Positions 53,516-63,439 of a stretch of 64,000 bases of DNA are shown here, piece by piece. The notes under the pieces were generated by a model. That model ran no database searches, was not told the origin of the DNA, and was given only the letters and a program-made list of their open reading frames with translations. Location: assembly GCA_024867545.1 (NCBI GenBank), contig JANFNE010000004.1:310001-374000 (forward strand). The letters run 5' to 3'. Position numbers and translations under genes: made by a program. The DNA is from Phytopythium helicoides. Its lineage: Eukaryota > Oomycota > Peronosporomycetes > Pythiales > Pythiaceae. Positions within the stretch are counted from its first letter, which is position 1. Each line of letters opens with the position of its first letter.

Positions 53516-54735
53516 CTACGATAAAAGACGATGACTGGGAATGGAACCCAGTGAAAATGCAACAATGCCTGAGTATACAGTGCTATCTGCGGGCAACGCT
53601 GAGCGCACCTGCAGACACTTTGTGGCCCCTGATGTGTTAAGTTGGCGCTCGGCAAAAAAAACGTTAGGTCTTGGTTGACCACGGAGCATGTTGAGGAGAA
53701 GCATGAGCATGTTCTTCGAGGCGTTGACGTCGCGGTTCACAGTAGTACCAAAGCAGCCATTGGATCGACAATGGAGCACACTATAAACCTTGCACGTCCG
53801 CCATTCCTTGTCCGTGCTGTTCTTGACCTTGCAGAGGCGGAGACAGTACTGGTATTCTAGCCGCCGGTGGCAACGTGAGTGAAGCTTGCTGGTGCGAAAC
53901 TCATCAATCGATTGCACACGACAGTAGTTTCTCAATGTGTGCTCGAGTCTCTTGACCGGCCCCGCGGGGCACTTCTTGATGAGTCCAGAGTAATCGGTAT
54001 TGCTCCAATCTCCAAATCCAACCACCGTTCGCCTGCCTGCTTGCTGGGTCAGTCTCCGGCAGAGTTCATGAAGCTTTTTCTGCGCAAAGATGTACCGTCC
54101 AAAACGCAGGTTGCGGAATCCCTTCGCCCGTGAAAATCCTAGCAGGTTTTCCATATGTGGAATAACGTATCGTGTGTACGTTTCCAGCAACTCGAGCGAC
54201 GCGGTCTTCTTCGACGGCATCTGACGCTCGGCCGCCAAAATGTCGGGACGCCGCTCCTTCCAGCAAGCTATCTTCTGGTTGCTACAAACAGATCTCGTCT
54301 GCCAGGATCTAGGCCCCACATGACATCGTAGTCTTCTTCCCGAAGTGGGCGGTCTGTCGCCGGATGGGTTTTCCGCATGACAATGCTGACAGCCTTTCCG
54401 TCCGTCACGATCTCTCCTGCGAACTTCTTGTTGGCTGTTTCAAACTTCTCGATATTGAAGAGACTGTGCCACCAATCGTCTGCGACAGCATTCCAATCGT
54501 CGCCTTGAGGAGGCACGCGAACACCAGCACGTAGAAGTAGGCTGCGGAGCGCCGTCTTGCACATCTTGAAGTGCGAGCACTTGAACCCATTCTTTGTCGG
54601 CAGGAGACTGAACGTGCGGACCTCTGGGATGTCCTGTCGATGCTGAAACCGGCGATTCCTCTCTTCAATGTCGGTCAGAATCATGTAGGTGAGAGGAAGC
54701 AATCTGATCCTTCCTTTGGCATCTCCAACAAGCAA
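53516..54735 (-). pseudogene. Fanzor (eukaryotic TnpB-like RuvC nuclease), 5'-truncated and frameshifted
   Basis: Homologue of IS605/IS607 TnpB found in eukaryotic transposons, known as RNA-guided DNA endonucleases. The first frame (54735-54268) reads FSLLPTKNGF, WWHSLFNIEKF, IVTDGKAVSI and MWGLDPGRRDLFVA (RuvC-I Asp). A one-base loss near 54281 moves to the second frame (from about 54280 to 53516) with NQKIACWKERR, VVGFGDWSNTD, SIDEFRTSKLHSRCHRRL (RuvC-II Glu; first zinc-ribbon ligand is His instead of Cys), HCRSNGCFGTTVNRDVNASK (second zinc pair and RuvC-III Asp). All three acidic catalytic residues are therefore still encoded. There is no ATG at the 5' end; the frame opens just after a stop, so the N-terminal domain is missing. 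Probably a decayed copy, or one assembly indel in a 5'-truncated element. Confidence 0.75.
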
Positions 54736-55113
54736 TACGAAGTGTCAATGCAGTGCTGTTGTCATTGCTGGAGGAGGGCATCGCGCAACCCGCTTGAAGC
54801 TGATGAACTGCGCTGCCAGCTTGTCAATTGGGCAGTACCGTAATGACAGGTTTATTTAGTTTCACGTCTCCTTTTCCACGTTTTTCGGTTGAGTGAGAGT
54901 TTACTTCGATGTTGTGCTGAGAAGGGTGAATGTAGAAATGGAGGTTTTGTGACCATCGACCACAGCGCCAATGCCGGGTACCCCGGCCATTCTCGCAGTC
55001 GTCCTAACCAGCCGCGAATTCAATCGCGACAGTCTCCACCTAATGCTGTAGCTCGGTATATTGATCTACAATTTCAAAGCATGTTAATACAGCTTAGGCT
55101 GGCTCGAGTCGAC
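54736..55113. other. Spacer between Fanzor remnant and LRRC51
   Basis: About 380 nt. Frames here do not supply a convincing Fanzor N-terminus. Nothing else seen. Confidence 0.4.
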
Positions 55114-55800
55114 TCACAGCGGGTCGTCTCCGACTCCGCCGCCGCGCCGTCCCGCCTTGACCTTTCTGTAGATGTTGGCCCATGTCTCGGCCTTTTCGCG
55201 ATCTCCTCGCGTCACGGAGCTAAAGTTGAGCTGCGTGAGCTTTGGGAACGCCGCGATCACGTAGTTGCGAAAGTGTTTCTTCTCCTCGAGCGGGTTCCCG
55301 TGCAGCGTGATGGCGTGCAAGTTTGTCAAATGATGTGCGAGGTTGTCGATGTCCGCGTACTTGGAGAGGTAATTCCCGTGGAGATGGAGTGTAAACAGAT
55401 GCGGGTAGTCGGCGAAAGCGTCTGGCGGAATCCCTGAGAGCTCATTTCCAGACAGGTCGAGCCACTGGAGCTTGCTTGGGTCATCAAAAACCGCGAGCAA
55501 CGCGCTCTTCATGCCGTCTAGACTCGCAATCTTGTTATTGTTGGCGCGTAGCGAGACGGGAGAAGAGCGGTGTACTGGAGATGAATGGCCGTCGGCAGAC
55601 TTCTTTTTGCCGCTGACTGGGTCATGCTGCTGCATATCTGGCATTTCTGTCAGAGCTCCACTGAAGTCCGAATGATATCCACGCGTGCCCTACAGACCGG
55701 AGAGCGACGAGAGTCCCATGAACGAATAGTCGAGTGGTGCCGCGGGCGTTCCAGACGTCATGCGCTGGGCCGTCGGACTCTTCTTGGCTGGCGTTGTCAT
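55114..55800 (-). CDS. LRRC51: LRRC51-like leucine-rich repeat protein
   Basis: Two exons (55800-55698, 55646-55114) with a 51-nt GT-AG intron join in frame to 211 residues. Exon 1 ends with PLDYSFMGLSSLS, matching the PLDYSF start region of metazoan LRRC51. Exon 2 has SLRANNNKIASLDGM, then LQWLDLSGNEL, LFTLHLHGNYL, LHAITLHGNPLEEKKHFRNY and the cap FPKLTQLNFSSVTRGDRE. This LRR order plus the LRRcap with the VT-DR motif is specific for the family. LRRC51 is conserved in ciliated organisms, consistent with a flagellar role, though its biochemical function is not established. The exon 1 assignment depends on the short intron; exon 2 alone already supports the family. Confidence 0.8.
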
Positions 55801-57894
55801 CACTTCTTTTCAGTCGATCGCAGGTCCACGAGCCTTTTCACTGCATTGCTTCCAGTCTTCCGTGCGCTAACAAAAATAGCGCGAACGGATGCCCTTGAAG
55901 AAAATAGCGCTGGCTTCGTGTCCGTCCTTGCCTTGCCACCACCTCGCCCTCCCATGAGTTCGCCTCGAGAAGCAAAAGCGCGACTGTTTCGACAGTCGAG
56001 GTCGACTTCAAGGTGAGCGTTGAAGTCGAGGCAAAGACACGGCCCACGGCGCTTGTTCTTTGTTGCGGGTGGCGACCCCCACCCGCGGCATCGACGCGCA
56101 CGTGAATGAGAGTGCATCGAGTGCTTCTGCAGTCAACGGCTCGGCATCATACAGGCGCTGTCGACCACGTCAGAAGCCACGCCACGCAACGTGAATCCAA
56201 GCGACATTCTCGACTCGGCTACCGCTCATCCTCACAGACGAGTAGTGCTTGGTTCGGTTGCAGCCTCGCCACCTTGTAAAACTCGCGCCATGAGACGGCG
56301 ATCACCTCGATCTGCCGTGACGAAGCCGTCCGACCACCTGACTGCCCGACCACCCGACCTCCCCCTCGCGACGCGCATGGACCGCACGGCTGGACACCTC
56401 CAAGCAAGCGGCCGAGTTCCTTCGTGTTCGCTGCACCAGTCTATGCGGGTAGCTGAGAAACGAAGCGTTTAACATGCGCGCCATGTAGCCGCCCGTACAG
56501 TGTACAGGAACAGCGACACATCTCGTTCCGTTAGTTGGTTCGAATGTGTTGCCGCGTTGGCGGCAAAGACGCGCGAGGAGCGTACACTCGACACAGAGAA
56601 ACGCGTTCCGGAGCCGCCGTACGCAGAAACGCGCGCGACCCATCCCATCTCGGCCGCTCAATGCCATGCTGGACACCGACACGGTTTTTTCGCTCTGGTT
56701 GGAGGATTCACGTCGACTCATATACGCGCGACTCGAGCTCATTGCGCGAAGAGAAGGAGAGAGCACCTCCGGGAACATGGTGATGCCGCTTTGCGTAATG
56801 GCATGATGCTGATGCGTCGGCATGCTTACAGAACACAATCTGCGCGACACCAGACACGTCGGAAGCGTCCTCCTCTTGCAGGTGTGTATGGACGCAGCAA
56901 GCAGGTTCAACCCCTTATTAGGAGTACAAGTACAGTACATCACGGTTTGACAAGCGATTGCTCTCTCTCCCTCCTCTCTTCCGTTCGCATGTTCGCCATC
57001 GATGGGTCGTGGACGGGAGCGAACGCTAAACGCGTCTAAACCCGCTGGTGGGCTGGTCGACGCTGTCTCGCTGAGGAGGGTATCTTCACGCCTGGACGTC
57101 TCGCCGCGCAACAGCCCGCAACAACAAATCCTAAAATCAATCCGCCATCCCCGAGTCCCGACTGCCCCCGACAGCTCTGAAACTAACGTAGTGGGACACG
57201 CTGCTCGCCAGGAACGTAGCGTCCAAATCCTCCTGGCATCCTGCATCCTGACTCACTGCCAAAGGCTGCTCCCTCATTTACGATCGGAGGGCACCCCGAT
57301 TTAGCCGCTGGACTCGCCAGGCAGCAAGGGGATGCGCGACCACAAAGACACGCACACGTGGCGGAGGTTTCATGGTGCAAAAGAAACAGCCCCCGCGGTC
57401 AGCTGCTGCTTCTCTGTACGTAGGCTGTAAGACTGAGCGCGTCGCGATCCAGGCAGCCTGCGTCGCATCCTCAATGATGTCGAGTGTTTGTTTCCACCGA
57501 AGAAGCGCCGTCCGGACGGTGAGGCTCAGTCTGCAGGTTCATCCCGAGCTCCCGGGTCTCTCCGCGCGCGGCGAACGGCGTTTGTGCATCGGGCTCCGGT
57601 CGGGGATTTGGGCCGGCCGATTTGGACTTCACGTGACTTTCGTCATCTTCAGGCCGAGTGCCGTCGCGTGAAACGACCAACCATCTCAGGCTATTTCGGC
57701 CCCGACCTCAAGTGGCCGACCGACCGACCGCACCGGTTGCCCAACCACCGAACACACACACACACCCCACGCCGACGACGGCGAAATCGGTGACCTTTTG
57801 ACGCTCGGAGGCACCGCCCCCGACGCAAAGCAGAGCCACCATTCCGTTTGTCGGCAGTGTCGCATCGGCCTTCGCCAGCAGCGAGCCGTGGCCG
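55801..57894. other. Gene-poor 2.1-kb interval
   Basis: Several short overlapping frames on both strands, all Arg/Ser/Pro-rich and typical of GC-rich non-coding DNA. A CA-rich microsatellite lies at 57750-57762 (acacacacacaca). No gene, RNA or mobile element recognised; it should contain the promoter of the HTH-UPRT gene. Confidence 0.4.
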
Positions 57895-59848
57895 ATGGTT
57901 CGCCAGCGCGGAGACAACATACACTTGCCGTTTGGCCCCGGAGCTCCGATGCCTGCAGCACGGCCTCCCGCCCCCGTGGTGATGACGAGTGCTCCCCACG
58001 CCGCGGTGCACGCGTCGACGGCCGGCTCCAGGCGATTGGAGTCGTCGACAGCACCCCAGTGGTCGCCCTCGGCGACAGCACCGAGACAGTACTCACTCGC
58101 TCACCAACGCCTGCTCTACTCGCTCCAGCCACCAGCCAACGCAAACGCTGGTGGAGCGCTTCGCCCGTCCATTTCGACGACGTACCGGGCTCCGTGGACA
58201 CGTCATTCGACTACCAGCAGTAGCAGCAGCACCTCCCACTCGAACGGCTCACGGGTCAGCTCGAGCTCGTCGCCGCGGTACTCGGACCTCCTCGACGCCA
58301 TCAACGAAGCTAACGCTGCAGGAACCGTCACTTTCCGCCGATCGCACAGTTCGGACAGCTCAAGCCACCTCGCCGCGGATCGGCTCCATCGTCGCTCAAT
58401 GGACGATCGAGAAGCCGCAAGCCTTCCGTCGAGAAAGCTCTCGGGTGAATTCAACTCCCCTACCTCTCATCATAAGAGCTCTCACCTGGGCAAGCACCCT
58501 GCCGACAAATTGGCATCGTCGCCCTCAAGCTACCCGTTGGCCCCAAAAGAAGCGGGAAATAGCAACGACAGCAGCGACAATGGCGAGCAAGGTGGCGCAC
58601 CCAAGAAACGTGTGCGGTATCTGCGAGACACGGATCGCCGCAACATCATTCGTCGAATTGAGAACGGGGAGAAGCAGGCTGCACTTGCACGAGAGTTCGG
58701 CGTCACGCGTGCAGCCATTTGCCACATCAAAAAGAACCGCTACGAGATCATCTCGCGCTACGACATGCTGGTCAAGACAGCCAAGGAAATGTAAGTGAAA
58801 GAGGGCGGTCAGAAGTGGATCTACTCATCACTCACCTCCTCGCTGACGTTATCCACTCAATCATCAGGGACAAGCAAGAGAGCTACGGAATCCCACCCGG
58901 CGCCGAGGTGATGGTGCAAGAGGTGCGCTCCAAGCCAGTCGTGCTGCTTTTGACGACACTACGGGACCGGCGGACGCCACCCTCGCTCTTCCGTCGCACG
59001 GCAGGAAGGCTCATCATGTCAGTAAACAAATCTTGTAGGTTTCATTTTTTAGCAAGAGGCTAACGGCGTGCTGGGATGTGTCTAGGATCCTTCTCGAGGA
59101 GGCATTCGCGAGCCTGGAGAGTGAAGCGGTGCATGTCCCGACGAGTGACGGACGGACGTACGAAGGCCTGCAGACAAAGTACCCGTTCTGCGGTATTGGC
59201 ATTGGCTCAGAAGGATTGCCGTTCCTCGTACTGCTCAGTCAGATGGACCCCGATGCGCCACGAGGTCGGCCAATTCGTGCTGCCCACTCGTCAACCAGTA
59301 GGATTGCTAACAAAATGGTGCTCTGCAGGCTCACTCAAGATCGAGCAGACGAACAACTACCGGAACGGCGCGTTGAGTTGGCGGGTTGAGAATGTGGACC
59401 TGCCGAGCAACATCGCCAAGCTCAAGGTGCTTCTATTTATTTCGACGTGCGCGACGGGCGACTCGGTGGTCAAAGCGATCGAGGTGCGTGGCGGAGGCGC
59501 TCACTTGTCGACAATCGATGACAAACAGAGCTAACCGCTGACTCCAATGCTCAGATCCTTCGAGGCTCTGGCGTGGAGGAGAGCGACATCTCGGTGGTGA
59601 TGATCTGGTGCGCCGCCGACGGACTCGCAGTCGTGTGCAACCGTTTTCCTCGTACGTCCAACTTGCGCTCTGCCTGGAGATTTGGTACAGCCACACTGAC
59701 GATCTTGCTGCAACCAGGCGTGCGAGTTGTCACTGCTGCTATCGACAGCAAGATGGACGACCGGGAACCCGAGGGCCTGGGTGACTTTGTGGCGAGGTAC
59801 AACGACCGCATCGACCCAGCGCCTCCCACAAGCGGCTTTTCGTACTAG
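57895..59848 (+). CDS. HTH-uracil phosphoribosyltransferase fusion protein, six exons
   Basis: Exons 57895-58790, 58868-59017, 59086-59264, 59329-59483, 59555-59651 and 59718-59848 join in frame to 535 residues; all introns are GT-AG, 64-77 nt. Residues 1-230 are Ser/Pro-rich and disordered. Residues about 245-295 form a helix-turn-helix of Psq/CENP-B-N type (DRRNIIRRIENGEKQAALAR, EFGVTRAAICHIKKNRYEI). The rest is a UPRTase fold: RSKPVVLLLTTLRDRRT, GIGIGSEGLPFLVLL, the PRPP loop FISTCATGDSVVKAIE, RVRVVTAAID and the uracil-side end GLGDFVARYND. UPRTase makes UMP from uracil and PRPP. The combination suggests a DNA-binding protein sensing or using uracil/PRPP. Several loop positions differ from active UPRTs, so enzymatic activity is uncertain. 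Confidence 0.83.
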
Positions 59849-60197
59849 GAGTGGACGCCAAAGTACTGCGATCGTAACGAGACAATCTGCGTTTGAGTGT
59901 GGGTATGCCCATCTTGCACCACAGCATCTCCCTCCACCACCACACCGTCCCGGAATCGAGGACGCAGCATGAAACATAATGCGGTCTCATATCCGCACAA
60001 CTTGATTGAGTCAGATTTTCCTCATCCTGTCTCAATCGCAATGGGAATTCCCACCACTACCATCCACTTACTACCCGCACCTCCCTCCTTCGCCACTCCG
60101 AACCAACATACAGCCGTGCTCCTACCAATCCTCAGCCGTGCGCCTACCAATTTTTCCCCACTCCACCACCCACCACTCAGTCGGAAGCTCCCCCACC

Positions 60198-60719
60198 ATG
60201 GCCTCGCTGCTCGTCGCCCGCTTCGCCCGCGCTGCTCGCCCAGCGCTGCGGCTCTCGGCCGCCGCTCCGCTCCAGCAGCAGCAGCTGGCGCAGCGCTCGG
60301 TTTCGTACGTGGCGCCGCCGCCCGTTTCGAGGGACGAGAGCTTCCGCTTCGGTCTCCAGCGCGAGGACCTGGTCGAGGTCGCGGACGGCGATGAGGACGC
60401 GCTGGCGCACCTGACGGCCGTGCTGAGCCTGGCCAACGCGTCGCAGATGGAGCTCAACAAGGCGCAGGTGGCCAAGGCCATTGAGACCTTCCAGCGCTTC
60501 CCGGGCGACACGGGATCGAGCGAGGTGCAGATCGCCGTGCTCACGCAGAAGATCCTGCGCCTCACGCAGCACGCGCGCGAGCACAAGAAGGACCACCACT
60601 CGCGGCGAGGACTCATCGCCATGGTGCAGAAGCGGCGGAAGCTGCTCAAGTACCTGCGCGGACAGGACCTGCAAAAGTACCGCGCCGTCGTCGCCGCGCT
60701 CGGACTGCGCTTCTCCTAG
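60198..60719 (+). CDS. MRPS15: Mitochondrial ribosomal protein uS15m
   Basis: 173 residues from the ATG at 60198 ([20 protein letters not shown]), a basic, Ala/Arg/Ser-rich mitochondrial targeting leader. The S15 domain starts at [17 protein letters not shown] and includes [19 protein letters not shown] and [13 protein letters not shown], ending GLRFS. The [10 protein letters not shown] rRNA-binding motif is invariant in S15. The longer upstream frame from 60006 is rejected because it is Ser/His-rich promoter-like sequence. Single exon, clean frame. Confidence 0.92.
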   Translation: MASLLVARFARAARPALRLSAAAPLQQQQLAQRSVSYVAPPPVSRDESFRFGLQREDLVEVADGDEDALAHLTAVLSLANASQMELNKAQVAKAIETFQRFPGDTGSSEVQIAVLTQKILRLTQHAREHKKDHHSRRGLIAMVQKRRKLLKYLRGQDLQKYRAVVAALGLRFS

Positions 60720-60889
60720 ATGGCGGACGCACATTGGCCAGCGCGCGCCTGCAGCCTCATCCGACAGTTGACTCGGCGCGTGGGTGGAAGACGACGTTCT
60801 CCGTCCGCCACCGCACAACAGGAAAAAAAACACGAGAAAAAAAAAAGCAATACATCCCCCACGCCATAGGTTTATAGCGCAGATCCAGC

Positions 60890-62270
60890 CTAGTAGTTGT
60901 CATCTACCGACGTGTCGTCGCCGTCCTCAAACGCCTCGTTGTCGTCGCCAGGAGCACTTTCACCCTCAGCGAGCAGAGACAACATGTCGACGCACTCGTC
61001 GAACGAGACGCGAGTGCCTGCCGACGCACCAATCTCGGACAAAAAGTCCTCGATGTGATCGTCAGGTATGCGCAGCTGGATGGCATCCAGCAGCCTCGGG
61101 AGAGCAGCACAGGTCACCAACTCGCCCTTGGACGCAGATTCAGACTGCTGTTCATCTTGCAAGATCGCTGAAAACTCGCGGCGAATGAGCCGCAGGGTTT
61201 CCTCGTCAAAGATGACGCCTTCTATCGGAGCAGAGCTCATTGCCAAACCACCCTCGCCCTCGTTTGGCTCGATTTGCAACTCGTCCAAGCCAACCTCGAC
61301 GGGTGCTGCATGGCGCAGTGCCATATCGCGCAACCGCTCTTGTCGAATGCTTGCAATCATCTCGCTCACTACCTGATCGGGGCGTGCCAGTCCCAATTCG
61401 GGTAATTGGAACTTGCAGTTGCTCGGAATGGATTTATCACCAGTTTCCTCGCTTCCTTCGTCCGAGCTGTCGTCGTCCGGCTTGTCGTGGTAAGTCCCGC
61501 ACTTTGGAGTTCCGTCAACCCACTCGCCTTCGTACACCTTGCGAGTCGCCTTGTAGTAGTAGCGTCCAGGTCCTTCTTTCTTGTCGTTCAACCAGTACCC
61601 GTCATAGTGATCGCCGTTCTCTGATCCAAGTGCAAGCAAGAGCATTGAATAACACTGTTGCATCATTATTCACGATGAAAAACGTACCAAGAACAAGCGT
61701 TCCCCTTCCGGAGCGCCCGTTGTTCAACCACTCGCCTTCATACACACCCTGGTGATCGCCGTCGGTACTTCCGGAAGCATATTCCATCCTTCCAGTACCC
61801 TCCCGCTTGTTGTCGACCCAGAAACCTTCGTATCGAGCTCCATTCGGGTAGAAAAGCGTGCCTACGCCATGCCGCTTGTCATTAACCCACTCCCCAGCGT
61901 ACTGCTTTCGCAACTTGTCGCCTCCACTTGAGTCGTCTCCAGCTACCCAGTACACTCCTCGGCCATGACGCTTGCCTTCCCGCCACTCGCCTTCGTATTT
62001 GCTGCCATTTGCATACACGAGTGCTCCGAAGCCGTGCTTCTTGCCATTCTTCCAATCACCTGTGTATTTGCCAACAACCTTGTACTCGACTGCCTTTGCT
62101 GCTGCCCCCATATTGCCAACCTCAGTGTAGCTCACGGATCCTGTCGAGGTCGCCTTGCGACCAGTGGTCGGACCCTTAGGTTGCACCCAGTAGACCGAGT
62201 GCCGCGGACCATTACGAGCTGCGAGTTGTTCGCGCAAGCGACTTGCAGATGGAGCACGTTTGCTGCTCAT
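60890..62270 (-). CDS. MORN3: MORN3-like MORN-repeat protein with acidic C-terminal extension
   Basis: Exons 62270-61688 and 61620-60890 with a 67-nt GT-AG intron join in frame to 437 residues. At least seven MORN repeats: YTGDWKNGKKHGFG, YEGEWREGKRHGRG, YAGEWVNDKRHGVG, YEGFWVDNKREGTG, YEGEWLNNGRSGRG, YDGYWLNDKKEGPG and YEGEWVDGTPKCG. The last, with KCGT, followed by the QLPELGLARPDQVV segment, is the MORN3 signature. A further 170 residues contain an EF-hand-like region (LRLIRREFSAILQ, SFDECVDMLSLL), acidic and absent from metazoan MORN3. MORN proteins act at membranes and the axoneme; a flagellar role is inferred. Start at 62270 (MSSKRAPSASR) preferred over the 62327 frame start. Confidence 0.85.
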
Positions 62271-62435
62271 AGTGTTGGGCTGTTGTTCCTGAATCACAAA
62301 ATGAAAACCTTGCCAGCAGGTTTCCACGCTGCTGAGGCTCGCTGCACGTTTGGAAATAGACTTCGCCGCAAAAAAGCATCAACACGCCAGTTGACAGATG
62401 AACAACACCTTTTTATTGAATCCCGCATCGGCACA

Positions 62436-63192
62436 CTAGAAGCGGCCGCCCGTGAAGTAGTTGATGGCGTACGAGAATGCAGCAAAGCCCGCGCAGCCGA
62501 GGCATTGCGCCTGATAACCCTGTCCTGCCGCAAGCGCCGCGCCAGTAGCGCAGCCCGCAAGCAACTCGTTGCCAAGATCATGACGTCCACGTGCCTTCTC
62601 CACCGCACACTCGAGACCCGAGAACATGGCTGTCACGAAGGCAAACACAACAACTCATCAACAAAAACTTCCATGACCTCTCGAGAAACAAAAGCCCGCA
62701 CCCGAGATGACGAGGAAGTTGTTGCCCCAGTAGCGGCACTTGCCAGCCGTGATGCGCCAGGAGGCGCCCATAGACTCTCTCCACGGCACCTTGGGCAGCT
62801 CTCTCTGTCCTGGGATCGGCACGGGCGGCGTGATGCCCTCATAGCTCCCAAGCACAAGTCCAAACAGGTTGCCCATGCCATATCCTGCGTCGCCACCCTC
62901 CATGAGCCCCTAAAACTCAGCAAAGCAACGCCAAAACCCCCAAGGAGCACGCACCGACGACCGCCGAGAGCAGGAACTTGCCAGCACACGACTCGGTCAC
63001 GGGATTGGGCTGCACCCACTGCAGCACCTGCGGCGGGTACGCGGGCAGGAACGGCCGCACGCCCGTCTTGTCGAACAGCACGTGGCCCTCGACGAAGGAG
63101 CGAGGGAACAGGAACAGATTGGGCGGCGTGGCGGCCCCCACGTCCTCCACGCGCACGCCCAGCCGCGCGTTGGCGTCCTCCTGCGGCTCCAT
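62436..63192 (-). CDS. TIM22: Mitochondrial inner-membrane translocase TIM22
   Basis: Channel subunit that inserts carrier proteins such as the one at 46722-47885. Exon 1 begins at 63192 (MEPQEDANARLGVRV) and runs to about 62955. Exon 2 ends at 62702 (GMGNLFGLVLGSYEGITPPV, then CRYWGNNFLVIS). Exon 3 is 62629-62436 (AMFSGLECAVEKARGRHDLG, CLGCAGFAAFSYAINYF). The Tim17/22/23 pattern of small-residue helices and the paired Cys (CAVE and CLGCAGFA) fit TIM22. The exon 2-3 junction is clear (GT-AG, 71 nt). The exon 1-2 junction is less so: the best in-phase solution uses a weak donor at 62957-62960 or an acceptor ttttag near 62911. Confidence 0.85.
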
Positions 63193-63241
63193 CTCGCCCT
63201 CGACTGGTGCTGGATGGCGTCGGCGGGTGGAGCGGCGTTCT

Positions 63242-63251
63242 GGCCAATCAG
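63242..63251 (-). promoter_or_regulatory. CCAAT box upstream of TIM22
   Basis: ggccaatcag on the plus strand (ATTGGCC on the minus strand), about 50 nt before the TIM22 start, another instance of the recurring ATTGG element. Confidence 0.4.
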
Positions 63252-63439
63252 CAAGCGGTATTTTTAACGGGGACCGTAATTCTGCCGCTAAATGACTTCA
63301 ACAACAGCCATTAGAAGGTGATGCCCATGAACATGGACGGCAGTTTGTATGTTTGTCTTTTTTGGCGAGGGGCTCACGTTGGGAGTCGAGTGCTTATGCA
63401 TCCTGACCTGACTGACTGAAAACCGCCGGCCCCGTTTGC

